In this document: positions 42,062 through 49,757 of the stretch, in pieces
How positions within the stretch are numbered: position 1 is the stretch's first letter
Layout: every line of letters starts with the position of its first letter
Assembly: GCF_010500845.1 (NCBI RefSeq)
Contig: NZ_JAAAMI010000010.1
Span: 1 to 64,000, forward strand
Source: Flagellimonas sediminis
GTDB taxonomy: Bacteria; Bacteroidota; Bacteroidia; Flavobacteriales; Flavobacteriaceae
Length of the DNA: 64,000 bases
Direction: 5' to 3'
Made by a program: the position numbers and the translations under genes
Notes under the pieces: generated by a model
The model's database searches: none
Told to the model about the DNA's origin: nothing
Seen by the model: the letters and a program-made list of their open reading frames with translations, nothing else

Positions 42062-42357
42062 GTTGTGAAGTTCGTTAAAATTCGAATGTCTTCAAAGCAT
42101 GAAATGATAATTCAATTGAGGTTGGTATAGGGTTGTTATTAAGGGTGAAGGGTAAAGGGTTAAAGATTGATGGTTCAGGGTTAAAAGAAAAAAACTGGAT
42201 TATTTTGAGCGCAGTCTAGATATCCCATAAACCAAGGATTACCAAATAAACTTGAAGGACAAATTATCGTTACTCGTCAAAATTAGATTTCCCATCTCAA
42301 CGCTTATTCGAAAATGACATGTTTGGCTCCAAATTGAGAATACCAAATACCGCAATC
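42062..42357. other. Gene-free stretch between rnz and pdxH
   Basis: No ORF of note. The region has purine-rich imperfect GGGTTAAA-like repeats (about 42135-42190) and a GAGCGCAGTCT fragment (42207-42217) of the interspersed repeat family. It must contain the pdxH promoter, but no clear TAnnTTTG box was found. Confidence 0.6.
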
Positions 42358-43263
42358 CTAGAGATCAAAAACCTTACCGTCATCGGCGAGTTCCACTTTT
42401 GGGAAAACAGTCAACGCTTCTTCCTTAAATAATTCAATGGATTTGTAGCGGGTGGAATAATGCCCCAAAATCAATTGGTCCGCGTTGGCCGACTTGGCAA
42501 TTTGTGCAGCTTGCTTGGCCGTGGAATGCTTGGTCCGGTCGCAAAGATGGGCCTCGGTCTCCAAAAAGGTGGATTCATGATACACTGCATCCACCCCCTT
42601 GATCAAAGGAACAACGGATTCATTATATACAGTATCGCTACAGAAAGCATAGCTTTTGGGTTTGGGCGGGTTGTGTGTCAGTTTTTTATTAGGTATCAAC
42701 TTACCATTTTCATCCATGGCATCGTTCCCTTTTTTAATATTGTTGAATTGGCTCCGATCTATACCATAGCGTTGGGCCGCTTCCACATTCAATGTTCGTG
42801 GGGCCTCCTTTTCCTTGAACAAAAAACCATTGGTATACACTCGGTGTTCCAACGGTATGGTTCGGACAGAAACCTTACTGTCTTCCATAATGAGTTCCGA
42901 CTCCTTCGATTCCAACTCATGAAAGATTAGGGGATAATTGGTCCAGGAATCTCCCAATTTCAGGAACAGGCTCACTGCCTCCTTGATACCTTTCGGACCA
43001 TACACATGGAGTTCCTTTTCCCTTCCCAACAACCTAAACGTGGAAATAAGTCCGGGCAATCCGAAGAAATGATCGCCATGCAAATGGGAAATGAAAATAT
43101 GGTTTATGCGAGAAAATTTCACTTTGTATTTTCTCAATTGTACTTGTGTTCCTTCACCGCAATCGATCAAAAAAAGATGGTTCTGGATTTCGAGTACCTG
43201 GGATGTAGGGTTGGTAAACGTTCTGGGTGTTGCCGAGTAGCAGCCTAGTATGGTTAATTTCAC
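42358..43263 (-). CDS. rnz: Ribonuclease Z (tRNA 3' endonuclease)
   Basis: This 301-residue metallo-beta-lactamase-fold nuclease has the zinc signature HxHxDH in IFISHLHGDHFFGLPG near 60-70. Further His ligands are in EHRVYTNGF and LILGHYSTRYKS, and the family loop TSQVLEIQNHLFLIDCGEGTQ is near the N-terminus. It removes 3' trailers from pre-tRNAs. The gene starts MKLTILGCYSATPRTFTNPT. It is followed on the strand by the pdxH block after a 296-bp gap. Confidence 0.94.
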   Translation of the reverse strand: MKLTILGCYSATPRTFTNPTSQVLEIQNHLFLIDCGEGTQVQLRKYKVKFSRINHIFISHLHGDHFFGLPGLISTFRLLGREKELHVYGPKGIKEAVSLFLKLGDSWTNYPLIFHELESKESELIMEDSKVSVRTIPLEHRVYTNGFLFKEKEAPRTLNVEAAQRYGIDRSQFNNIKKGNDAMDENGKLIPNKKLTHNPPKPKSYAFCSDTVYNESVVPLIKGVDAVYHESTFLETEAHLCDRTKHSTAKQAAQIAKSANADQLILGHYSTRYKSIELFKEEALTVFPKVELADDGKVFDL

Positions 43264-43308
43264 TAATGGTAAATTAAAAATGGAAAGTTAAAAACTATCC
43301 ATTGGAAT

Positions 43309-43665
43309 TTAAACATTCTGTTTTGAGGACTTTACGATAGAAGCTAGAAGTTTAATGATTTGAACAATTTCATTGTTTACCTCGTCATAGTCATAATTTT
43401 CTACAAAACCAGACTTGTTCAACAAGTCCAACCAATATCTTGTTTCATTGGCTTCTTTTAAAGAAATAGACATTTTATGAATAAAATCCTTCTTACTCTC
43501 TGCATGTTCAGCTTCACGAACCAATGCTCCGATGGCAGTTCCTGATCTCAATAGCTGCTTTGAAAGTACGAATTCCTTTTGTTTTGTTTCCAAAAGTTTG
43601 GTGAGCCGAACAATTTTCAATGCAAAATCAAAACTTTTTTGTTGAATGATGTTCTCTTTGACCAA
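43309..43665 (-). CDS. Four-helix-bundle (S23-type) protein
   Basis: This 118-residue protein of the 23S rRNA intervening-sequence/four-helix-bundle family starts FDFALKIVRLTKLLE and carries QLLRSGTAIGALVREAEHAESKKDFIHKM and ANETRYWLDLL. Such proteins form small pentameric bundles and are common in Bacteroidetes; the function is unknown. It lies between rnz and the small STAS-like gene on the same strand. It is often acquired and lost, unlike its neighbours. Confidence 0.85.
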   Translation of the reverse strand: MVKENIIQQKSFDFALKIVRLTKLLETKQKEFVLSKQLLRSGTAIGALVREAEHAESKKDFIHKMSISLKEANETRYWLDLLNKSGFVENYDYDEVNNEIVQIIKLLASIVKSSKQNV

Positions 43666-43698
43666 ATGGATTCGTTTTCAATTTATAATTTTCAATTC

Positions 43699-44031
43699 TT
43701 AAATGTCCAAATCGCGTTCTATTTCTTCCATTTCGATAAGATCCATGGCTTCCTGTAAAGTGGGCACCAAACTTATTTCATCGGGAATCTCGTCATAGGA
43801 AACCTTGTCGGTGACCAAAACAAATGATTTTCCAGAGTGTTTGTGCACGTTAGACAAATCCAAGAATTCCAAGATATCGTTGGCCGAAATCTTGTTGAAA
43901 GAAAACAGGTTGACAACAATATGATCGTGTTTCAACTTGGGATAAGCATTGTTCAGGTTTTCCATGAAGGTCGAGAGCGAGGTCTTCTCCTGGAAAACAA
44001 TGGTCGTGGTTCCGTCCTTGTCGAAAATCAT
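43699..44031 (-). CDS. Small STAS-like protein of the pyrB-rnz block
   Basis: From ATG 44029-44031 the product has 110 residues starting MIFDKDGTTTIVFQEKTSL. A longer frame to 44154 lies inside pyrB and is rejected. The sequence NAYPKLKHDHIVVNLFSFN, ILEFLDLSNVHKHSGKSFVLV and an acidic C-terminus (EMEEIERDLDI) suggests an alpha/beta STAS-like fold. Homologues are often labelled ribonuclease Z only because they sit beside rnz; no metal-binding motif is present. It begins one base after the pyrB stop, so it is co-transcribed. Confidence 0.8.
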   Translation of the reverse strand: MIFDKDGTTTIVFQEKTSLSTFMENLNNAYPKLKHDHIVVNLFSFNKISANDILEFLDLSNVHKHSGKSFVLVTDKVSYDEIPDEISLVPTLQEAMDLIEMEEIERDLDI

Positions 44032-44032
44032 C

Positions 44033-44959
44033 TTACTTAATTTTTGATGCCAATAAATAGAGTACTGCCATACGGATCGCCACTCCATTTTCCACTTGAT
44101 GCAGAATGATGGATTGGTCGGAATCCGCCACATCACTTGTGATTTCCACACCACGGTTTATAGGCCCAGGGTGCATGATCACAATCTGTTTGTCCAAGCT
44201 GTCCAACAGCTGCTTATTTACCCCGAATTGTTGGGTATATTCTCTGGTTGAAGGAAAGTAACTAATGTCCATACGCTCGTTCTGAACGCGAAGCATGTTC
44301 GCTACATCGCACCATTCCAATGCTTTGCGCAAATCCGTTTCCACTTCTACTCCTAAAGAGGTTATATATTTAGGAATCAATGTTTTAGGTCCGCAAACTT
44401 TTACATTGGCTCCCTGCAGTTTTAGGGCGAATATATTGGATAGTGCTACCCTGGAATGCAGGATATCACCAACAATAACAATGTTTTTACCCCCAACTTC
44501 CCCTAACTTCTCGCGGATGGAAAATGAATCCAACAAAGCCTGGGTAGGATGTTCATGTGCTCCATCCCCAGCATTTACGATGGAAGCCTTTACGTGTTTG
44601 GAAAGAAAGATGCCCGCTCCCGGGTTGGGATGCCGCATCACCACCATATCCACTTTCATGGATAGGATGTTGTTCACGGTATCGATCAAGGTTTCCCCTT
44701 TTTTCACCGAAGATTGTGCTGCGGAGAAGTTCACCACATCTGCCGACAACCGTTTTTCGGCCAGCTCAAAAGAAAGCCGTGTACGCGTACTGTTCTCAAA
44801 AAAGATGTTGGCTATGGTGATGTCCCGAAGGGTTGGGACCTTTTTTATGGATCTATTGATAACCTCCTTAAAATGGTCGGCGGTTTCAAAAATGAGCTGT
44901 ATATCCTTTTTGTTCAGATACTTGATTCCCAACAAGTGGTTTACGCTCAATTCGCTCAT
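44033..44959 (-). CDS. pyrB: Aspartate carbamoyltransferase catalytic subunit
   Basis: This 308-residue protein has the carbamoyl-phosphate motif NIFFENSTRTRLSFELAEKR near 50-68. Aspartate-side residues are in VMRHPNPGAGIFLSKH and the C-terminal IVMHPGPINRGVEI. It forms N-carbamoyl-L-aspartate in pyrimidine synthesis. It follows pyrR by 6 bp, giving a pyrR-pyrB operon. No pyrI regulatory subunit is adjacent. Confidence 0.96.
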   Translation of the reverse strand: MSELSVNHLLGIKYLNKKDIQLIFETADHFKEVINRSIKKVPTLRDITIANIFFENSTRTRLSFELAEKRLSADVVNFSAAQSSVKKGETLIDTVNNILSMKVDMVVMRHPNPGAGIFLSKHVKASIVNAGDGAHEHPTQALLDSFSIREKLGEVGGKNIVIVGDILHSRVALSNIFALKLQGANVKVCGPKTLIPKYITSLGVEVETDLRKALEWCDVANMLRVQNERMDISYFPSTREYTQQFGVNKQLLDSLDKQIVIMHPGPINRGVEITSDVADSDQSIILHQVENGVAIRMAVLYLLASKIK

Positions 44960-44965
44960 TTTCTT

Positions 44966-45502
44966 CTATTTGCTAACTAAATAAACAATATCCTCCCCGT
45001 CATTTTCTTCCCACATCACCTTAACTTTCTCCTTATTGATGGCATCTACCTGCCTACCCCTATAGTTGGGCTGAATGGGCAAATGCCTGCTAAATCTCCT
45101 ATCGATCAAGGTCAGCAATTCTATGCTCTTGGGCCTTCCGAAGGATTGAATGGCCGTAAGGGCCGCCCGAATACTTCTTCCCGTATAGAGCACATCATCA
45201 ATAAAGACCACTTTTTTGTCCTCCACCAGAAAATCCATTTTGGTGGAATTGGCTTTTAGGATTTCTCCCCTTCCAAAATCATCCCTAAAAAAGGTAATGT
45301 CCAAAAAACCAAGGGCAATGTCCTTCACCTTGTACTCCGTTTTCAGGATCTTGGCCAATCTTTCGGCCAAAAAAACGCCCCGTGGTTGTATACCCACCAG
45401 TGCGGTATCCTTAAAATCGAGATGGTTTTCCAAGAGCTGACAGGCCAGCCGGTGCAGTATGATGTTGATCTCTTTGGAAGTAAGCAGTACTTTTTGGCTC
45501 AT
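44966..45502 (-). CDS. pyrR: PyrR-type phosphoribosyltransferase / pyr regulator
   Basis: This 178-residue type I phosphoribosyltransferase fold has the PRPP motif VVFIDDVLYTGRSIRAALTA near 98-117. The N-terminal part, GIQPRGVFLAERLAKIL, and the segment ELLTLIDRRFSRHLPIQPNYRGR are typical of PyrR. It has uracil phosphoribosyltransferase activity and in Firmicutes binds pyr mRNA. No anti-terminator/terminator pair was recognised in its leader, so regulation here may differ. A minus-strand TTGACA (near 45563) with a TACTTTTA box downstream is a plausible promoter. Confidence 0.92.
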   Translation of the reverse strand: MSQKVLLTSKEINIILHRLACQLLENHLDFKDTALVGIQPRGVFLAERLAKILKTEYKVKDIALGFLDITFFRDDFGRGEILKANSTKMDFLVEDKKVVFIDDVLYTGRSIRAALTAIQSFGRPKSIELLTLIDRRFSRHLPIQPNYRGRQVDAINKEKVKVMWEENDGEDIVYLVSK

Positions 45503-45672
45503 AAAAGATGTGACCGAAACAGATTTTGTAAAAGTATTAATTTAAAATGAAAGATTTGTCAAGACAGGTGCAATGGAAATCCAATGTTAATTTTTAAACA
45601 ATTTTGTAATCTTTTTCTTTCTTAATTGTAATCTTTTATATATTTAAGGATAACCATTTAAAATCATTAATT

Positions 45673-46167
45673 ATGAAAAAAGCAGTTTTAGTTTTATACG
45701 CAGTGGCCATTGGATTTTTGGTCCTTAGTTTTGAGAATCCTAAAAAAAAGTATCCTAGTCATTTATCCGATGAATTGATTACGTTTTTCGAAAGTGAATA
45801 TTTGACCACGATTGAAAATGAATCACTCAATTCGCTATTAGAAAAGAATTTCTCCCCATTATTTGACAATGTAGATTATGTCCATGCACAAAAAAATGAA
45901 GAATTAGGCTATTATTATATAGTATATGCAAAAAAAGACGGTGAACCGATTATTAAATTATTAAAAATCAATGAATCTGATATTCAAAATGAAACGTATA
46001 CCTACATTGATTTTACAAATATCGAGGTGAACAGTCAAACAATTTATTGCAGACAAAGTATTAGTACTCTTCCAAATGCGTGTCCATTGGAGTGCAGTTA
46101 TAATACAAATGGATGTCGTGGATTTGAATGCGGAGTTTATGTAGAGGGTGAATGTGTTCAAGAATAA
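45673..46167 (+). CDS. Exported Cys-rich-tail protein, unknown function
   Basis: This 164-residue protein has a signal peptide (MKKAVLVLYAVAIGFLVLSF) and a mainly acidic, AT-rich-coded mature part. The C-terminal tail has six cysteines in 35 residues (IYCRQS, NACPLECSY, GCRGFECGVY, ECVQE), probably disulfide-bonded outside the cytoplasm. I do not recognise a family. It stands alone between the divergent pyrR and the convergent rpsA, with its own promoter region (TATATTTA about 45638). The composition is AT-richer than neighbouring core genes, which may mean late acquisition. Confidence 0.6.
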   Translation: MKKAVLVLYAVAIGFLVLSFENPKKKYPSHLSDELITFFESEYLTTIENESLNSLLEKNFSPLFDNVDYVHAQKNEELGYYYIVYAKKDGEPIIKLLKINESDIQNETYTYIDFTNIEVNSQTIYCRQSISTLPNACPLECSYNTNGCRGFECGVYVEGECVQE

Positions 46168-46203
46168 TTTAACTAAATACAAAGTTCAAGATTTAAAATA
46201 AAA

Positions 46204-46230
46204 AAGCCCCGACTGTTTCCAGCGGGGCTT
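46204..46230. terminator. Bidirectional intrinsic terminator
   Basis: Arms AAGCCCCG and CGGGGCTT close an 11-nt loop, with an A-run on the left and a T-rich stretch on the right. It lies between the convergent exported-protein gene and rpsA and can serve both. Confidence 0.85.
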
Positions 46231-46250
46231 CCTTTATATAAGAAATGTGA

Positions 46251-48083
46251 TTATTTCTTTTTGGCAGCTGCCTCCATTTTGTCTTTCAACGCCTGTAATT
46301 GGGCATTGGCATCACCTAATGTTGGTGCTGCTTCATCAGAAGTGGAAGTCCTGCCTTTGGCAGCTTTCACATTCTTCTCTTCTTGCTCCCTAAAGATAGC
46401 GGTGTGGCTGGCCACAACTCGTTTGAAATCTTTGTTGAACTCAATGATCTTGAACTCGGCCGTTTCACCTTTTACAAGTTTCTTACCGTCTTCTTTTTCC
46501 ATGTGTCTTGATGGAACAAATCCAACGATATCCTCGTTAAAGTTGATGGTAGCACCTTTGTCAACCACCTCAGCGATAGAAGCAGTGTGAACGGTACCTT
46601 CACCGAAATCCTCGGAATATTTATCCCATGGGTTGGCTGTGGTCTGTTTGTGACCCAAGCTCAACTTACGACCTTCAACGTCCAATTCCAAAACTTCCAC
46701 CTCCAAAGTATCGCCCACGGCAACAAACTCGGATGGGTGCTTGATTTTCTTGGTCCAAGAAAGGTCAGAGATGTAGATCAAACCGTCGATTCCTTCTTCC
46801 AACTCTACGAATACACCGAAGTTGGTGAAGTTCCTTACGATTCCCTTGTGCTTGGAACCTACAGGGTACTTGGAAGTGATGTCGGTCCATGGATCTGGAG
46901 TCAATTGCTTGATGCCCAAAGACATTTTGCGCTCTTCCCTATCCAAAGTCAGAACAACAGCCTCAACCTCGTCCCCTACGTTTACGAAATCCTGTGCAGA
47001 CCTCAAGTGGGTAGACCAAGACATTTCAGAAACGTGGATCAAACCTTCAACACCATCAGCTACTTCGATAAAGGCACCGTAATCAGCAATAACCACTACT
47101 TTACCTTTTACCTTGTCTCCTACTTTGATCTCATCCCCAAGGGCATCCCATGGGTGTTTCTCCAACTGCTTAAGACCCAATTGGATCCTAGATTTGTTAT
47201 CATCGAAATCAAGGATTACCACGTTCAATTTCTGGTCAAGTTCAACAACCTCGTTGGGGTGGTTGATACGGCTCCAAGAAAGGTCGGTAATGTGGATCAA
47301 ACCATCCACACCTCCAAGGTCGATAAAGACTCCGTAAGAAGTGATGTTTTTCACAACACCTTCCAATACTTGGCCTTTTTCCAACTGACCTATGATCTCT
47401 TTTTTCTGTTCTTCGATATCCGCTTCGATCAAAGCTTTGTGAGATACCACTACATTCTTGAACTCGTGGTTGATCTTCACTACTTTGAACTCCATGGTCT
47501 TACCTACGTACTGATCGTAATCACGGATAGGTTTCACGTCGATTTGGGAACCAGGCAAGAACGCCTCAATTCCGAATACATCCACGATCATACCACCTTT
47601 GGTACGACATTTAACGTAACCTTGTACGATTTCTTCCTTGTCATGGGCATTGTTCACACGATCCCAGGCCTTGATGGTTCTGGCTTTTCTGTGTGATAGC
47701 ACCAATTGACCGGTCTTATCTTCGCGAATGTCAATAAGTACCTCTACTTTGTCACCAACCTTAAGGTTAGGGTTGTAACGGAACTCGTTCAAGGAGATAA
47801 CCCCTTCAGACTTTGCGTTGATGTCGATGATGGCCTCACGGTCGGTCATGTGAACCACTGTTCCTTCCACTACTTCCTCATCGGCAGTGTCCACAAAATT
47901 TTCCTCAACAAGATTTTCGAATTCCTTAAGCTTGCTATCGTCTACACGCTCAATTCCTTCTTCATACTTGTCCCAGTCAAAATTTTCAAGAAATTCTTTT
48001 GGATCTTGTTGGGCCTGAGTTGCCTCTTTTACTTGTGCTGTGGCAGTTTCAGTTGCCTCAACGGTTGTTTTTTCTTCAGCCAT
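46251..48083 (-). CDS. rpsA: 30S ribosomal protein S1
   Basis: This 610-residue protein has six S1 (OB-fold) repeats. The best copies begin GQVLEGVVKNITSYGVFIDL, GDKVKGKVVVIADYGAFIEV and GSKHKGIVRNFTNFGVFVEL, each followed by GLIHxSxxSW. N-terminal acidic and C-terminal Ala/Lys-rich tails (KDKMEAAAKKK) are typical of Bacteroidetes S1. It helps the ribosome bind mRNA, which matters in this phylum because Shine-Dalgarno sequences are weak. A strong promoter lies about 120 bp upstream, leaving a long leader that could allow autoregulation. Confidence 0.97.
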   Translation of the reverse strand: MAEEKTTVEATETATAQVKEATQAQQDPKEFLENFDWDKYEEGIERVDDSKLKEFENLVEENFVDTADEEVVEGTVVHMTDREAIIDINAKSEGVISLNEFRYNPNLKVGDKVEVLIDIREDKTGQLVLSHRKARTIKAWDRVNNAHDKEEIVQGYVKCRTKGGMIVDVFGIEAFLPGSQIDVKPIRDYDQYVGKTMEFKVVKINHEFKNVVVSHKALIEADIEEQKKEIIGQLEKGQVLEGVVKNITSYGVFIDLGGVDGLIHITDLSWSRINHPNEVVELDQKLNVVILDFDDNKSRIQLGLKQLEKHPWDALGDEIKVGDKVKGKVVVIADYGAFIEVADGVEGLIHVSEMSWSTHLRSAQDFVNVGDEVEAVVLTLDREERKMSLGIKQLTPDPWTDITSKYPVGSKHKGIVRNFTNFGVFVELEEGIDGLIYISDLSWTKKIKHPSEFVAVGDTLEVEVLELDVEGRKLSLGHKQTTANPWDKYSEDFGEGTVHTASIAEVVDKGATINFNEDIVGFVPSRHMEKEDGKKLVKGETAEFKIIEFNKDFKRVVASHTAIFREQEEKNVKAAKGRTSTSDEAAPTLGDANAQLQALKDKMEAAAKKK

Positions 48084-48201
48084 GTGCTGATTTAAAATTT
48101 GTATTCCACGTTTTACAAGAGTTGAACAATTACCGCGGAAGTGGTTTTTACATAGATTTTAAATTCCCTTCTCCTCTTGCTGCTTTGTTAAAAAAGGAGT
48201 G

Positions 48202-48232
48202 CAAAAATACAATTAAATTCTTGATTCACAAA
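48202..48232 (-). promoter_or_regulatory. Consensus Bacteroidetes promoter for rpsA
   Basis: On the minus strand TTTG (48229-48232) and TATTTTTG (48202-48209) are separated by exactly 19 bp, matching the TTTG-N19-TAnnTTTG consensus. Transcription would start near 48195, about 110 nt before the rpsA ATG. Confidence 0.85.
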
Positions 48233-48344
48233 GTATCTGGACGAAAGGTTGGCCCCAAAAAAACTATAACCATTATTTAACTGGAAAATTTGCGGTTTAT
48301 AGCTATCTTGAAGGTTCTAATTGTTAACTATAAAAATTACTATT

Positions 48345-48725
48345 ATGAGTGTAAAAGCAAAGTATCAACCCGTTTTGGATCTAGGCCTAAAATTGAACGT
48401 CAAGGACGGCGATGTTTCGGAAGAAAATGGCGTTTTGAAGATAAAGGGAATGACATCAACTCCTTATGAAAAAAACTTGTTGTGGGACAAGATCAAGGAG
48501 ATCGGCGGTGAGCACCCCAGTGATATCAAGGCCAATATTACAGTGGAAGACGATTCCGTTTACGCGCGCCACACCGTAAAAAGCGGCGAATCGTTGAGCA
48601 AGATTGCCAAGCACTACTATGGCGATGCCATGAAGTACAAACAGATCTTTGAGGCCAACACCAATATTTTGAAGAATCCTGACCTGATCCACCCCGATCA
48701 GGTGTTGGTCATCCCGAATTTGTAG
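48345..48725 (+). CDS. Kbp/YgaU-like BON-LysM protein
   Basis: From ATG 48345 the product has 126 residues (MSVKAKYQPVLDLGLKLNV). Residues 1-70 are a BON-like domain (VSEENGVLKIKGMTSTPYEK, IKANITVEDDSVYA) and 75-126 a LysM domain (HTVKSGESLSKIAKHYYGD, HPDQVLVIPNL). This is the architecture of E. coli Kbp, a cytoplasmic potassium-binding protein, and like it the protein lacks an export signal. A frame eight codons longer is possible. It is a single gene between divergent rpsA and convergent cmk and is followed by a repeat and a terminator. Confidence 0.85.
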   Translation: MSVKAKYQPVLDLGLKLNVKDGDVSEENGVLKIKGMTSTPYEKNLLWDKIKEIGGEHPSDIKANITVEDDSVYARHTVKSGESLSKIAKHYYGDAMKYKQIFEANTNILKNPDLIHPDQVLVIPNL

Positions 48726-48731
48726 AAAAAT

Positions 48732-48790
48732 TTGTCAATTCGATTGCAGTCAAGAACTTGCTTACATCTCGACTGCGCTCGATGTGACAA
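48732..48790. repeat. Interspersed inverted repeat (TGTCA...GAGCGCAGTCGA family)
   Basis: Two 24-nt arms (48732-48755 and 48767-48790) are imperfect reverse complements; the right arm holds TCTCGACTGCGCTCGATGTG. The left arm has drifted (ATTCGATTGCAGTC). Related pieces lie at 13648-13670, 42207-42217 and, as a distant variant, 62890-62963. This is a REP-like flavobacterial repeat sitting just after the Kbp-like gene. Confidence 0.8.
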
Positions 48791-48804
48791 TTCTAAGAAC
48801 ATTA

Positions 48805-48825
48805 GGCGCCTCAGGGCGTCTTTTT
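48805..48825 (+). terminator. Intrinsic terminator after the Kbp-like gene
   Basis: Stem GGCGCC/GGCGTC (one G-U pair) with loop TCAG is followed by TTTTTG. It lies 80 bp downstream of the Kbp-like stop, beyond the inverted repeat. Confidence 0.7.
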
Positions 48826-48926
48826 GTTTCACTATGAATTCAAAGCAATCAAAAGCGTGGTTGGGTCAATTCAAAAAACTCACCCATCCATTTACACTTG
48901 AATTAAAACCAGAAAAAAACTAACTT

Positions 48927-48981
48927 CACTTATCGGTCGATATAAATCATTAAAACGATTCATATCTAATTACGATAAGTG
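48927..48981 (-). terminator. Two-tier hairpin downstream of cmk
   Basis: Perfect outer arms CACTTATCG/CGATAAGTG enclose an inner stem GATATAAATC/GATTCATATC. On the minus strand this follows the cmk stop by about 25 nt and is followed by a T-run (around 48912-48918). It probably ends the cmk transcript, although its size is unusual for a simple terminator. Confidence 0.55.
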
Positions 48982-49005
48982 CAATTTGAAATTTTATTAA
49001 ATTTT

Positions 49006-49704
49006 TCACCCCTTCTTCGCAATCACGCGTTGGGCAAAGTCGTGTACCCTTTCAAACTGTTCTTCCAGTCCCATATCACTGTTGTCAAATTCAATGGCGT
49101 CCTTGGCTTTTTTAAGCGGTGAAATGCTTCGGGTTGAATCGATGAAATCCCTTTCCTGTACATTTTTGAGCACCTCGGCATAGCTTACCTCTTCCCCGTT
49201 GTCCAACAGTTCCTTATACCTTCGGGCGGCCCGGGTCTCAGGGGAGGCCGTCATGAACAGCTTGAGTTCTGCTTCGGGGAAAACCACGGTACCGATATCC
49301 CTACCATCCATCACAATACCCTTGTCCTTGCCCATTTGCTGCTGCATCTTTACCAGCTTTTCCCGGACTTCCTTTATGGCGGAAACCTTGCTCACCTTCC
49401 CAGAAACCCTCATAGATCGAATCTCTTCTTCCACATTCTGTCCGTTCATGTGCATATCAGAACGACCTGTTTCGGAATTGGGGACAAATTTTAGTGCAAT
49501 ACCAGGCAAAGCCTCAATCAATTTGGGTGCCTTGATCTCACCCTTTTCATTGATCAAATCGTGGTCCAATGCATAAAGCGTCACCGCCCTGTACATGGCC
49601 CCTGTGTCCACATAAATATAGTTCAGCGATTTGGCCAACCGTTTGGCGATGGTGCTTTTTCCTGTTGATGAATATCCGTCAATTGCTATTGTAATTTTTC
49701 CCAT
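49006..49704 (-). CDS. cmk: Cytidylate kinase
   Basis: In this 232-residue NMP kinase the P-loop is IAIDGYSSTGKSTIAKRLAK at 5-24 and the CMP site includes VDTGAMYRAVTLYALD. The core MDGRDIGTVVFPEAELKLFM and the LID TRAARRYKELLDNG follow. It phosphorylates CMP and dCMP. It lies close to rpsA, a widespread neighbourhood, although here the Kbp-like gene and a repeat are between them. It is 53 bp downstream of lon on the same strand. Confidence 0.95.
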   Translation of the reverse strand: MGKITIAIDGYSSTGKSTIAKRLAKSLNYIYVDTGAMYRAVTLYALDHDLINEKGEIKAPKLIEALPGIALKFVPNSETGRSDMHMNGQNVEEEIRSMRVSGKVSKVSAIKEVREKLVKMQQQMGKDKGIVMDGRDIGTVVFPEAELKLFMTASPETRAARRYKELLDNGEEVSYAEVLKNVQERDFIDSTRSISPLKKAKDAIEFDNSDMGLEEQFERVHDFAQRVIAKKG

Positions 49705-49757
49705 GCGCCAAAAATAGGCAGAAATGTCATTATAATTTTATGACACCTATCATCCAA

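Noticed and set aside
43699..44154. Longer start of the STAS-like gene inside pyrB
   Set aside because: The upstream 41 codons are the pyrB 3' end in another frame; ATG at 44031 gives a normal start one base after the pyrB stop.
46587..47696. 369-codon open frame opposite rpsA
   Set aside because: It is fully antisense to ribosomal protein S1, and its composition mirrors the S1 repeats. No promoter or homology supports it.
48732..48923. 63-codon ORF after the Kbp-like gene
   Set aside because: Its first half is the interspersed inverted repeat and its middle is a terminator, so it is not a protein gene.
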